A program made the translations under genes and the position numbers. Under the pieces are notes generated by a model. The model was not told where the DNA came from and ran no database searches. It saw nothing but the letters and a program-made list of their open reading frames with translations. DNA of 64,000 bases from Mycobacterium attenuatum (GTDB lineage Bacteria > Actinomycetota > Actinomycetes > Mycobacteriales > Mycobacteriaceae): NCBI RefSeq assembly GCF_900566085.1, contig NZ_UPHT01000110.1, positions 1 through 64,000 on the forward strand, in the 5' to 3' direction. This document shows, in pieces, positions 7,405 to 16,023 of this stretch (position 1 is the stretch's first letter; each line of letters starts with the position of its first letter).

Positions 7405-8803
7405 GGTGGCGGTCCCCCCGCTCGAGACCTGCCTGTGGTAGGTGTCGGGCGTCCGCCAAGACACACCAACAGCAAGGGGACCACCATGAAGAAGAGTAGC
7501 CAGATTCAGTCCGTCGATGTGAGCGCGTCGGCGGTTCCAGAGCGGGTCAGTGTGGCGATGGCCGAGATCGCCGAGAACATGCAAGAGGGCTTGTTGGCGT
7601 TGGCCGTGGGCGCGGGCCTGCAGGTGATGGCGGCGTTGATGGAGGCCGACGTGACCGCGTTGGCCGGCCCGAAGGGCCAGCATGACGGAGCGCGGACCGC
7701 GGTGCGCCACGGCCACGAGCGCGGGTCGGTGACCCTGGGTGGGCGTCGGGTGCCGGTGACCCGGCCGCGGGTGCGTGCCGCCAACCGGACGGGCGAGCGG
7801 CCGGTCGCCTCGTATGAGCTGTTCAGCTCCACGGAGATCTTGGGCAAGCTGGCGATGGAGAAGATGCTGGCCGGGCTGTCGACGCGGCACTACCCGGTCG
7901 GGCTGGAGCCGGTCGGTGAGCAGATCAGCGAGAAGGCCTCGGCGACAAGCAAGTCTGCGGTGTCGCGGCGGTTCGTGGCGATGACCGAAACCGCTCTGGC
8001 CGAGCTGCTGTCGGCCGATCTGTCCGGGTTGGATCTGGTGGCGTTGATGATCGATGGGGTGCACTTCGCCGAGTCGTGCTGCATCGTGGCGCTCGGTATC
8101 GGCATCGACGGAGTCAAGCATCCGTTGGCGTTGGTGGAGGGCTCCACGGAGAACGCCACGCTGGTTACCGATCTGCTGGTCGATCTGCGGGAGCGAGGCC
8201 TGGACGTCACCCGCCCGATGTTGGTGGGCCTCGACGGGTCCAAGGCGCTGCGCAAGGCCGTGGTTGACGTGCTCGACCGTTCGGTCGTCCAACGCTGCCA
8301 AATTCATAAGGTCAGAAACGTCAAAGATTCTCTGCCGCACCGCCTTCGGTCCAGTGTAGGCCGCAAGATGACCGACGCCTACCACGCCGGATCGGCGCTC
8401 GAGGCCGAGGCCGCGCTGCTCGCGCTGGCCAAAGAGCTCGACCGAACTCACCCGGGCGCGGCGGCGAGCCTGCGCGAGGGCCTGGACGAGACCCTCACGG
8501 TCTTGCGGTTGGGTGTGACGCCCACCCTGGCCCGCACGCTGCGCTCGACGAACTGCATCGAGTCGATGATCTCGGTATGCCGTGAGCACGCCGGCAACGT
8601 CAAGCGGTGGCGTGACGGGCAGATGGCGCTGCGCTGGTGCGCCGCCGGCATGGTCGAGGCCGGCAAGCAGTTCCGCCGCGTCAACGGCCACCTGCACCTA
8701 CCGTCGCTCCGAGCAGCCCTCGAACGCGAGTTCGCCGAACCTGTCGGACCCGTCGTACACAATGACCAAGTGAGCGCGGCCTAGTGCTCACCGGACCGCC
8801 ACC
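7405..8803 (+). mobile_element. IS256-family insertion sequence, apparently intact
   Basis: Perfect 11-bp terminal inverted repeats are seen: GGTGGCGGTCC at 7405-7415 and GGACCGCCACC at 8793-8803. They enclose a single full-length transposase gene. The 8 bp outside each end are GAAGTTGA on the left and GAAGTTCC on the right (6 of 8 identical), which could be an aged target duplication of the 8-9 bp usual for the family, or chance. Confidence 0.8.
7486..8784 (+). CDS. IS256-family (mutator) DDE transposase
   Basis: The ATG at 7486, with AAGGGGA upstream, gives 432 aa; this start is preferred to the earlier in-frame one at 7435. The family's DDE-type residues are recognisable: the first Asp in LVALMIDGVHFAES, the second in MLVGLDGSKALRKAV and the Glu in RSTNCIESM. 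The RCQIHKVRNV motif between them is characteristic of the IS256 group. Length is normal for the family (about 400-430 aa), so the enzyme may be functional. It catalyses copy-paste movement of the enclosing element. Confidence 0.93.
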   Translation: MKKSSQIQSVDVSASAVPERVSVAMAEIAENMQEGLLALAVGAGLQVMAALMEADVTALAGPKGQHDGARTAVRHGHERGSVTLGGRRVPVTRPRVRAANRTGERPVASYELFSSTEILGKLAMEKMLAGLSTRHYPVGLEPVGEQISEKASATSKSAVSRRFVAMTETALAELLSADLSGLDLVALMIDGVHFAESCCIVALGIGIDGVKHPLALVEGSTENATLVTDLLVDLRERGLDVTRPMLVGLDGSKALRKAVVDVLDRSVVQRCQIHKVRNVKDSLPHRLRSSVGRKMTDAYHAGSALEAEAALLALAKELDRTHPGAAASLREGLDETLTVLRLGVTPTLARTLRSTNCIESMISVCREHAGNVKRWRDGQMALRWCAAGMVEAGKQFRRVNGHLHLPSLRAALEREFAEPVGPVVHNDQVSAA

Positions 8804-8813
8804 GAAGTTCCAC

Positions 8814-9112
8814 GGAACTCGGGACATCCTCGCCACCCATGGACTGCGCCGCTCGATGGGAGCCACCGGCATCTGCTGGGACAATGCCGGTGCAGAATCG
8901 CTGTGGTCGACCTTCAAGCACGAATGCTACTACCGACACACCTTTGCAACGAAAGTGGAACTTATTGCAGCAGTTGATAATTGGATGAATTTCTACAATA
9001 ATCAACGAAGGCATTCAGCGATCGGGATGCGCGCACCTATGGACTACGAGCGCGCGCTGACTGCCACCACGGAAGCAAGTTAACCCGTGTCCACTTTTTC
9101 GGGGGAACCCCA
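8814..9112 (+). pseudogene. IS3-family orfB 3' fragment with right terminal end
   Basis: The frame encodes the C-terminal part of an IS3-type integrase-like transposase: LATHGLRRSMGATGICWDNA, then ESLWSTFKHECYY and NQRRHSAIGM, ending in TAA at 9083. The catalytic DDE upstream part is absent. The terminal sequence TGTCCACTTTTTCGGGGG to 9112 is a typical IS3-type end and abuts the integrase gene. It appears unrelated to the orfA at 151-483, because orientation and ends differ. Confidence 0.8.
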
Positions 9113-10028
9113 GGCTTGGAAACACGAGTGTGTTTGGATCGCTCGGCAACTCTGGTTGCAGCCGGTTCCATACCGGCCCTGGGATGGGAACGTGGCGTGC
9201 ACGGTTTGTCTTGGTTGTCGATTCGACAATGCCTCTGCCGGTCACGTAAGTGGCCGATGAGCGGACGAGCAGGTCCCGGTCGCCCACATGCTTGCGCCGC
9301 AGTGCGGCAGCCTCACCGAAGCGCAGTCCGCAGTAGCCGAGAACCAGGGTCAGCGTCTCGAATCGCTCGGTCGCCTTCGCGAGCTGGAGCAGCTCGGCGT
9401 GGTTCAAGTATCGCCGCTCCCGCTCCGCCGCCATTGGCAAATCTTCGGACCGCTTGATCTCCGCCGCCACGTTTCTAGCAATCTTCCCGGTCCGTTGCGC
9501 GTACTTAAGCACGGCGCCGACGAGCTGATGAGCCTGCGTGATCCGACTAGCCGAGAGTGCGGTGCCGCGCTGTGAGCCGTCCACAGCCAAACCGCCGAGC
9601 CACGTTGAGTAGGCCTGGTAGTCAATCTGTTTCAGTGGCACCTCCGCCCACTTCGGCAGCGCAAGGGTGTCCAGGATGGACCGGTAACCCGCGACAGTCT
9701 TGGGTTTTCGATGCCCCTTAGTAGCGAACCACTGTTCAGCGACCGATCCGAACGTCTCAGCGCTCTTCCGAGGGTCGACGTACGCGCCGCGTTGAATGTC
9801 CCCCGTCAGGCCGTCCAGATATGCCTGAGCGTCCGGCCGGCGCTCGAAGACTCGTGCGTGCTCCCTGCCGCTACCATCAACCCACCGCACTCGCCAGCGC
9901 GTGACCTTGCCGTAGACGGCGCAACGTTCCTTGCGGACCTTTCCATCCGAGCCCTTGACCTTCTTGTGCCATCGGTCGTCAATGCCGGCTCGCTGATGTC
10001 TGGTAATTATGAGGCGACAATACCGCAC
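9113..10028 (-). pseudogene. int: Tyrosine integrase, C-terminus removed by IS3 insertion
   Basis: The minus-strand frame encodes a mycobacterial tyrosine recombinase. It has an N-terminal arm-binding region (KVTRWRVRWVDGSGREHARV), a core-binding domain (FGSVAEQWFATKGH) and the first catalytic Arg in GYCGLRFGEAAALR, followed by STTKTNRARHVPIPGPVWNR. At 9113 the gene runs into the IS3 right end, so the H-x-x-R, H/W and nucleophilic Tyr are missing and the enzyme cannot recombine DNA. GTG at 10028 is the most reasonable start; it follows the excisionase stop. M. tuberculosis carries a related integrase fragment (Rv2309c, from memory) at the corresponding place. Confidence 0.85.
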
Positions 10029-10051
10029 AAATCCGTGGTACGAATCCGTTA

Positions 10052-10261
10052 TTACGCCAGTCCCCCGCGCTCTGTCTTGGCAGCTTCTGCCTCCACCCAC
10101 GCATTCAGGTCGACGATGTCGTAAAACGTATGTCGGCCAAGGCGATAGCTGCGCGGGCCAGTGCCCATGTAACGCCAATACCTGAGCGTCGACTCAGGTA
10201 ATCCTCCCAAGTATTCGGCTACAGCCCTGGTGCCCAGTCGAACCACTGATATTGCCGTCAT
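10052..10261 (-). CDS. xis: Excisionase / MerR-like helix-turn-helix protein
   Basis: This 69-aa protein, LGTRAVAEYLGGLPESTLRYW followed by GTGPRSYRLGRHTFYDIVDL and WVEAEAA, is a winged-helix excisionase of the MerR type that directs an integrase towards excision. It lies directly upstream of the integrase on the same strand, the usual order in AICE-type elements. The gene looks intact even though its partner integrase is truncated, so it is probably non-functional in its original role. Confidence 0.8.
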   Translation of the reverse strand: MTAISVVRLGTRAVAEYLGGLPESTLRYWRYMGTGPRSYRLGRHTFYDIVDLNAWVEAEAAKTERGGLA

Positions 10262-10394
10262 CCGTCTACTTCCTGTTCTCGCTCAATGTGCGTACGTACG
10301 GCCCAATCACGCTTTGGCAGAGACGCACCCACCCCGATTCCCCTGTAAATGGATCGATTCCGAATCAATCGGCACCTTCCAGCACGAGTCCGCT

Positions 10395-11861
10395 TCATGG
10401 ACTTGCTCCGCTGTTCTGGCTGGCATCCAAGCGGGCCAAGTATCGGTACTCGCGGGCACGCAATGCCGCGGTATGGACTAGCAGCCGTTCGCCGTCGTTG
10501 CGGTGCCCGACCCCATCAATGCGCCAGTCGCTCAGTTCGCACGCGCTGTTTGACCAGTCTTCCTGGTCATGGGAATTATGTTGGACGTCAACGTGTTCCG
10601 GTTGGTCAGCGCGGTGGATCCGCCAGTGACGACGGGCGGCGCGCAGCGCGGTCATGGTGATCGAGTAGCACCGCGATTTGCTGGTAATGTGCCTGCGATA
10701 GCCCAGAGTATGCAGCCAGCCGGCCATTGCGGTGTTTGCGGGTAGTGTCGCTAGGTTGACCAGGGTGGACAGGATGCGGCGGGTATGGGCCGGGATGTCC
10801 AGCTCGGCGATGGCGGCAGGGCTCATACGGCGGGCGGCGATGCCGAATTCGGCGACCGACTTGGTGGTGTACTTAGCTTTAGCCAAATACGCCGCCACCC
10901 GCCGGACCAATCCGGGCTTGCCGGTGTCATCGATATCGTTGAGGGGCTGGGTGTCGATTTGGCTACCGAATCGCAGCATGCGCGCCTCGGACTCCGATGC
11001 TGTTGCGGCGGCGCCGGCCGCTGCATCCACTGTCACGGGGAGCCGTACCTGGTTGGCGGCTTGGCGCACCAGCGGGCCAGTTCAATTGCTGACACTTTGG
11101 CGTCGGATGCGCCGGTGCTGCTGTCGTCATTGTTGGGTGGGTCGAGCCGGATAATGGTGTGGTAGTGCACGACGGCGCGACGTTGATATTCGGCGACTTT
11201 GACGAACGACACTCGCACAGCGTTGGGGTCGATTCCGATACGGCGCAGGTGGGCCGCCAGTGCCCGGCGCAGTGCAATAGTGAAGCGCCGCCACAGTTCC
11301 GGCGCGTGCCAGTTGAACAACACATGCCCGGTGTAGTCATAGCAGTCCGGGCTCAGCGGCTGTCCGACCTCGGGGGCGTCGCTGGCGTGGATCGCGTTGC
11401 ACCATAAGGCTTTCCCATGCGGACAGTGACTCTTGCCGTTACTAGCCGAGTGGCACACCGTATCAGCCAGTCCTGGTCGGCTGCTGCTGGTGTGCACCGC
11501 GCCGAAACTGGGGGCGGTTAGGGTGGCGAAGACTTGCGGCCGGTTGGGCGGTGGTTTCGGGCATACCGTGGTGGCCGCCCTGGGTGCCAGCGTGGACCAG
11601 CTGCCAAGTGTCGGCGGCATACAAATCCGAACACGACGGGCAGATCGCCGCCCGGCGGTTGCCGCAGCGGATCATCACCGCCACCCGCCGACCGAGGTCG
11701 GGATCACAAGCGCTGGCCTGAACAGGGTTGGCGCAAAACCCCACCGCCGCGCAGCGCTGCCACCATGACTCGTGGCCGGGTGAGGAGGCGCGGCGGATCG
11801 CCTGATCGATGGCCGGGGAACCCGGTGCCAACCAGTCGGTCAGCGAGGTCGATGCGAGCAT
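10395..11861 (-). pseudogene. RepSA-like replication initiator, two frameshifts
   Basis: Three consecutive frames assemble into an actinobacterial element replication initiator (RepSA type). The first part is MLASTSLTDWLAPGS and the cysteine-rich GNRRAAICPSCSDLYAADTW. After a shift near 11545 it continues RPQVFATLTAPSFGAVHT, NWHAPELWRRFTIALRR and RRAVVHYHTIIRLD. After a one-base loss near 11065 it continues NQVRLPVTVDA to ARLDASQN. Such rolling-circle initiators replicate excised pSAM2-like elements. The frameshifts imply loss of replication ability. The adjacent FtsK-like remnant upstream on the same strand fits the AICE gene order. Confidence 0.82.
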
Positions 11862-11863
11862 GC

Positions 11864-12440
11864 TCACCGGTGCCCCTGGTTGTTGCCGCGACAAGCCGGT
11901 GGCGCGAAATTGGCAGCCAGCCAAGCGATATCGCTGTCAGTGACATGAAACGCCCGCACCCGCGCTACGGCGGTGTTGCCTTCGGTGAGCACATAACCCA
12001 CGCCCGGCGTGGTGTCGGGAATTTCTTCGCAGCGTGCGCCCTGCTGATGTGCCGAGGTGGAGAGGATCATCGCGGTTTGGGTGGCCTCGGTCATGCGCAG
12101 CCCCACCCGGACCGGAAACAACTGGCGCAGAGCCACCACGTCTTTAGACGGGTCTTGCACGGCGGCGATGACACTGACCCCGACCGCCCGGCCTTGTGCC
12201 AACCACAATCCGAGAAGTTGGTCGACTTCGGCGCGTTGTTTGCGATCAGCGTAGGCGATCAGGGTGGCCAACTCATCGACCAGCAAAACGATATGGGGTT
12301 CGGCGCGGGTGGGCCGATTACAGCGGGCCGCGCAACCGTTGGGCTCGGGCCAGCATCGTGGCCGTCGTGTCGCGCAGCACTTCCAGAATCGAGTCGCTGT
12401 CGTAGGCGAAGCGGTCGAACAAGAGCCTTGAAAGCGGGTC
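11864..12440 (-). pseudogene. FtsK/TraSA-like DNA translocase, C-terminal remnant
   Basis: The residual frame contains the Walker B strand (PHIVLLVDELATLIAYADRK), the following LGLWLAQGRAVGVSVIAAVQ segment and PVRVGLRMTEATQTAMIL, all typical of FtsK/SpoIIIE translocases used for conjugation by actinomycete elements. A shift near 12310 is needed to join the preceding RLLFDRFAYDSDSILEVLRD segment. The Walker A part and N-terminus are absent. The 3' end abuts the replication initiator start (11861), as in one operon. Confidence 0.8.
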
Positions 12441-12568
12441 CGTAGCGGCTGGCGACACCTCGCGCGGAGGTACCGGAGTGCCATTAGCCGCAGTCATCAC
12501 TGCGGGAGAACCGACCAACCCGACCAACCACCTCGACGGGGGCGGGGGTCCGAGGCCCCCCAGATAGT

Positions 12569-13158
12569 TCACTGGTTCCAATCCACCAGCTTCATCCGCA
12601 CATCAACACCTGGCCCGAGTTTCTGCTTGAGACCATGCATGAAACCCCACTGATGCAACGCCTGATCAGCCAAACGCCGACATAACCGCTGCACCGCATC
12701 GACCGGCTGGTTCTCATAGTCGACATCACCGCGCGCCTCCAACGTCGCCGCCGCAGAAGCGACCGGTACCTCATTCTCCAACAGCAGTACCGCCAGCTGG
12801 CGCTTGTCGACCAGCACCACCCACCGCATCTGGGCAGGCAGTTCGGGGAGCGTCATTTCGTCCCTGGCTGCGTACGTAATGCGCGCCCCTCCCTGAATCT
12901 CAGTCCCACGCGGATACCACCGCCGGACCATGACCTCTGCGGGCGGCTTTGCATCATAACCAATCCCCCGCAGCGCAGGGCTTCCGGCGGCCTCCGATCC
13001 TGCCGGCCCACCTGGACGGCGACGGCCCGCAACGCTTCAGGAGAAGGGACATCAAGGACTGCAAACTCTTGCTTGACGCGCGGATATTTCGCCACCTTGG
13101 CAAGCTCAGTCCCACGACTTCGCCGCAAACATGAACAGTCCCCAACTGAATCCCGCAC
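12569..13158 (-). pseudogene. Unknown gene of toxin-immunity island, probably frameshifted
   Basis: Two minus-strand frames appear to form one gene. The upstream frame reads LAKVAKYPRVKQEFAVLDVP to RRPPEALRCG and the downstream frame resumes as GYDAKPPAEVMVRRWYPRG, continuing through LPAQMRWVVLVDKRQLAVLL to VDVRMKLVDWNQ. The break is at a run of five G/C at 12965-12969. If read alone, the downstream part is a 120-aa ORF starting at 12931. The second half is duplicated in a degenerate copy at 13998-14275. The family is not recognised. It follows the 192-aa gene in the same direction. Confidence 0.5.
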
Positions 13159-13684
13159 CGTAACTCTCTCCGCGCCAAGGGAATTCGTACTCCTCGTATG
13201 CGGGAAGAAGTTTGTCGAACGGGGACCACTGGCGGCCGCCTCTCATAGGGCCAAACTGCTCCGTGAATTCGGTGACGTCCATGCTCCAGATAGGCAGCCC
13301 GATTGGGGAATCGGCGGTAATCGAATCGCGCCCCGTGTGCCAATACCGCGCCGACTCAAGCAGTCCGTCTTCACTACCGATCGCATTGAAGTCAAATCCC
13401 GGCCACAATACGCTGCTGTGCTGCAGTGATGTGGCGTTCTGATCCGCAATACCCAGCAGCTTCCGCATATTTCCGAAATAGGAGGCTTCGTCGCCAAGGG
13501 CTTCGGCCACCCGCTCGTGTATCCGTTCTCCGTCGTCGACGGAAAACCCCTGTTCAGCCAGCTTAGCTTTTAGTTGACCTTCTTGGTGTGACATCCTGAT
13601 TCTCAGCTTCATCGTCATCAGCAAGTACAGCTCAAAATCGACTATGGCGGTAACCGAAGCTCTATTCATTGTGTATCCATTCAT
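13106..13684 (-). CDS. Duplicated island protein, copy 1 (192 aa), immunity candidate
   Basis: The protein is helical at the N-terminus (SVTAIVDFELYLLMTMKLRI, then DDGERIHERVAEALGDEAS) and shares long identical stretches (LWPGFDFNAI, SARYWHT, LPAYEEYEF) with the gene at 15445-16008. Its start overlaps the stop of the upstream tail fragment by ATGA (13681-13684), though the second ATG, 15 bp in, aligns with the start of the paralogue. There is no signal peptide. The placement behind a toxin-like C-terminal fragment and the duplication suggest an immunity or partner protein; this is inference. Confidence 0.6.
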   Translation of the reverse strand: MNGYTMNRASVTAIVDFELYLLMTMKLRIRMSHQEGQLKAKLAEQGFSVDDGERIHERVAEALGDEASYFGNMRKLLGIADQNATSLQHSSVLWPGFDFNAIGSEDGLLESARYWHTGRDSITADSPIGLPIWSMDVTEFTEQFGPMRGGRQWSPFDKLLPAYEEYEFPWRGESYGAGFSWGLFMFAAKSWD

Positions 13685-13998
13685 CCACCAAGGTAGGGCA
13701 AGAATTGATGAAGGTCCCCCCTAAATACTGTAACCGATCCGTCCGGGTGGACCATCAGTGCTATTCCTTGATCTACCCTTACCGGGAGCACCACCCTTGC
13801 TCCATTGGGCAGGTTGGCAATTCCCGCAGCTTCACCGAACGCAGTTTCCGCTGCGATATCGGCCGCCTCCGCAGCCTGTTCCTGATCAAGGTGTAAGCCG
13901 GACACCTTGTCCGCAATTGCATCTGACCTCGTGCCGGGGGCGAGAACCGAAGCTTCTCTACCAATTTGCGTGGCCTGATCGACAATACTCGGGCTTGT
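13681..13998 (-). pseudogene. C-terminal fragment of a larger protein, tail motif copy 1
   Basis: The minus-strand frame is open from about 13998 with no credible start except GTG 13905. It reads IVDQATQIGREASVLAPGTR, then HLDQEQAAEAADIAAETAFG, and ends with the tail VHPDGSVTVFRGDLHQFLPY before the TGA at 13681. The same tail occurs at 16024-16095, each time directly before a 190-aa gene. It looks like the C-terminal part of a bigger, possibly secreted, polymorphic protein whose N-terminus has been lost by recombination. Confidence 0.5.
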
Positions 13999-14275
13999 AG
14001 TCCACCAGCTTCATCCATACGTCGACGCCTGGACCGAGTTTCTACGCCTGGTCAGCCAAAAGCCGACGCAACCGCTCTACTGCGTCAACCGGCTGGTTTT
14101 CATAGTTGACATCACCGTGCGCCTCCAACGTTTCGGTCGCGGAAGCGACCGGTAGCTCATTCTTCAGCAACACCACTGCGAGCTGGCGCTTGTCCACCAG
14201 CACCACCCACCGCATGTGAGCAGGCAGTCGAGGGAGCGCCGTTTCGCCCCTGGCTTGCGTGCGTCATGCGCCCTC
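13998..14275 (-). pseudogene. Degenerate second copy of the 12.6-12.9 kb gene
   Basis: Nucleotide similarity to 12588-12890 is obvious by eye, for example shared CCAGCTTCATCC, TCAACCGGCTGGTT-like and GTCCACCAGCACCACCCACC stretches. Part of the gene, including the segment for the FMHGLKQ region, is missing and the frames are disrupted. It is therefore a remnant produced by a tandem duplication of this island, later interrupted by or fused to the colicin-type cassette. Confidence 0.65.
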
Positions 14276-14349
14276 ACGTCGGCGTCGAGCCCTGATCCAG
14301 TTGAGGGCCAACCTGAGCTTGCCCGTCCGCGGGATGGCGATCTTGGCGG

Positions 14350-14679
14350 TTATGCTTCGTAAAGTTTTCGGTATGCCTCACGCGCACGGTCCCGTAATTC
14401 CTCCTCATCGAACGCGTGCACGTATTTACGAAATTCGGGATCCTTGGCGCGGACGTACTCACGGTATTCGGAATTCGCACTGTAATCATCAGCGTCCGTG
14501 AACAACGTTTCAAGTATATCAAACTCGTCTTCGTCGAGACTGTAATCCTGGTCGTTCTGAAACATCTTCAGGTAAGAGGATTTAAATTCCTGAGCCGATA
14601 TCTGACCGCTGATGAAACTGGAGATCAGCCCCCTGTACTTGGTCGACTTTCTCGCGGCTGCTCTGCCATCAGATGACAT
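14350..14679 (-). CDS. Colicin-D-type immunity protein
   Basis: This 109-aa acidic helical protein (YRGLISSFISGQISAQEFKS, YLKMFQND, EDEFDILETLFTDADDY, RDPEFRKYV-like AKDPEFRKYVHAF, and EEELRDRAREAYRKL) matches the pattern of the Colicin_immun family, whose members bind and neutralise tRNA-cleaving colicin-D/CDI toxins. It lies 25 bp downstream of the matching toxin domain on the same strand, the normal toxin-immunity order. TTG 14682 is an alternative start. It appears intact, unlike its toxin, so it may survive as an orphan immunity gene. Confidence 0.8.
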   Translation of the reverse strand: MSSDGRAAARKSTKYRGLISSFISGQISAQEFKSSYLKMFQNDQDYSLDEDEFDILETLFTDADDYSANSEYREYVRAKDPEFRKYVHAFDEEELRDRAREAYRKLYEA

Positions 14680-14704
14680 CAATTACCACCTAATTTCTCC
14701 TTGT

Positions 14705-15206
14705 TCACAATGATTCTCTGGTTACTATGTTATGAGCCGGTTCAGGGCTTAACTTCCAACCTGATACAAACGTTCCATCGGGCTTTTGGATTACACACAA
14801 TGCGGAGTCCGGATTATAGTTCAGGATGGCAGGCTGGCCACGGAAGGTGCCTTGGATGTGCATCGTTGTAGGGTCATCTACGAACTGCGTTAACGCTCTG
14901 TCGAAATTGTCAAAGCCAGCGCGGCCCCGGGGATCGGTGACACCGAACTCTGCCGCATGCTGAGAATACTTTTCCTCTATTTGACGAAGGTCGGTTTGCA
15001 AGGGGACTTCGTCAATCAAGGGCGGGCTTTTTCCCGCCGCCCCAGGTGGTTCCTGCGTGCCGGGCGCACGTGGCTGTGGTTGGACACCTGGCGTACCCGG
15101 CTGGGCGGGGGGTGGGGCGGGTTGAATCTGTTATGGGTATGCTTAATTGTCCTAGCCGTGCTCGAAGGGCCGCCTCTCGTGTGTTTAGCTCACCAAACTC
15201 CCTCAT
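14705..15206 (-). pseudogene. Colicin-D-like toxin C-terminal domain, frameshifted precursor
   Basis: The last 100 residues (EEKYSQHAAEFGVTDPRGRA, then GTFRGQPAILNYNP, DGTFVSGWKLSPE and NIVTRESL) match the Colicin_D tRNase domain pattern. A Pro/Gln-rich linker (IQPAPPPAQPGTPGVQPQPR) precedes it. Further upstream the frame is lost at a C/G-rich run near 15101-15120, and the other frame continues as MREFGELNTREAALRARLGQ. No delivery domain (WXG/LXG type) remains in the window. The His that I expect in the catalytic strand (colicin D His611 region) is not obvious in AILNYNP, so activity is uncertain. The cognate-type immunity gene follows. Confidence 0.72.
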
Positions 15207-15279
15207 GCAGGAGCTGTAGGGGCCAGGCGGAAGTGGACCGACGATTTTTGGAGGATCGCACCCGGTTGCGTAGCTAGCT

Positions 15280-15440
15280 TTGTCCTTGACCAGGGTCCCA
15301 CGATTGAAGCGCCTGCTCCTTTGTCATTTCTTCGAACGGCGGCACCAGTGGTGGAACCGATGGCGCCGGGGCACAACGCTTCACTCGATAGGACATCGAA
15401 AATTCGTATTCTTGCGCAACTTTCCGATCACACTCTTGGC
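15280..15440 (-). pseudogene. Remnant related to the gene at 12.85-13.16 kb
   Basis: Directly after the stop of the 187-aa gene, a short minus-strand frame resembles the start of the gene that follows copy 1: RIFDVLSSEALCPGA compares with FAVLDVPSPEALRAV. It then diverges into the sequence leading to the toxin linker. This marks the point where the duplicated module was joined to the colicin-type cassette. Confidence 0.4.
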
Positions 15441-15444
15441 AACC

Positions 15445-16008
15445 TCAGTCCCAGTAGATCGAAGAAGACAAAAACAACCCCCAGATGAATCGGGCACCGT
15501 AACGCTCTCCGTTCCACGAGAATTCGTACTCCTCGTATGCGGGGAGAATTTTGTCGAACAGAGGCCACTTGCCGCGAATGGTCACCGGCCCAAACTGCTC
15601 CGCGAACTCGGTGACGTCCACGCTCCAAGTGTGCAGCTCGGTCGGGAAGGCGCCACTTGGCGAATCGCGCCTCGTGTGCCAATACCGAGCCGACTCAAGC
15701 CGTCTGTCTTCACTAGCGATCGCATTGAAGTCAAATCCCGGCCACAATATGCTGCTGTACGTCAGTGACCTGGATTCCTGGTCTGCAATGCCCAGCAGCT
15801 TCGTAATGTTCTCGAACCGGGAGGCTTCGTCAGCGAGAACTTCAGTCACTCGCTGATGTATCCGTTCGCCGTCGTCGATGGAGAACCCGCGTTCGGCCAG
15901 CTTGGCTTCTAGTTGAGCTTCCTTGTTCGCCATGGACATCCTGAGCTTCATCGTCATCAGCAGGTAGACCTCGAAATCGATAATTGCTGTAACCGAAGCT
16001 GCATTCAT
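15445..16008 (-). CDS. Duplicated island protein, copy 2 (187 aa)
   Basis: This is a paralogue of the 13106-13684 gene, with conserved blocks SVTAIIDFEVYLLMTMKLRM, DDGERIHQRVTEVLADEAS, LWPGFDFNAI, SARYWHT, VDVTEFAEQFGP and LPAYEEYEF. The divergence is spread through the sequence, so the duplication is not recent, and both copies have kept an open frame, which suggests selection. It is preceded by the second tail-motif copy. A role as an immunity or partner protein is inferred from context. Confidence 0.6.
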   Translation of the reverse strand: MNAASVTAIIDFEVYLLMTMKLRMSMANKEAQLEAKLAERGFSIDDGERIHQRVTEVLADEASRFENITKLLGIADQESRSLTYSSILWPGFDFNAIASEDRRLESARYWHTRRDSPSGAFPTELHTWSVDVTEFAEQFGPVTIRGKWPLFDKILPAYEEYEFSWNGERYGARFIWGLFLSSSIYWD

Positions 16009-16023
16009 CGCTTAACCCCTTTA

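Noticed and set aside
7351..8697. A 448-codon minus-strand frame inside the IS256 element.
   Set aside because: The plus-strand DDE transposase accounts for the sequence, and the antisense product is His/Arg/Gln-rich without domains.
92..9112. Idea that the orfA at 151-483 and the orfB fragment at 8814-9112 are two ends of one IS3 copy.
   Set aside because: They are on opposite strands, the orfA side keeps its own orfB stub, and its upstream sequence does not match the TGTCCACTTTTTCGGGGG end.
9140..9185. A T-arm-like hairpin (GCCGG-TTCCATA-CCGGC) resembling the 3' end of a tRNA next to the integrase end.
   Set aside because: The minus strand here is integrase coding sequence (VPIPGPVWNRLQPELP), and the loop lacks the invariant purine at position 57, so the hairpin is a coding coincidence, not an attachment site.
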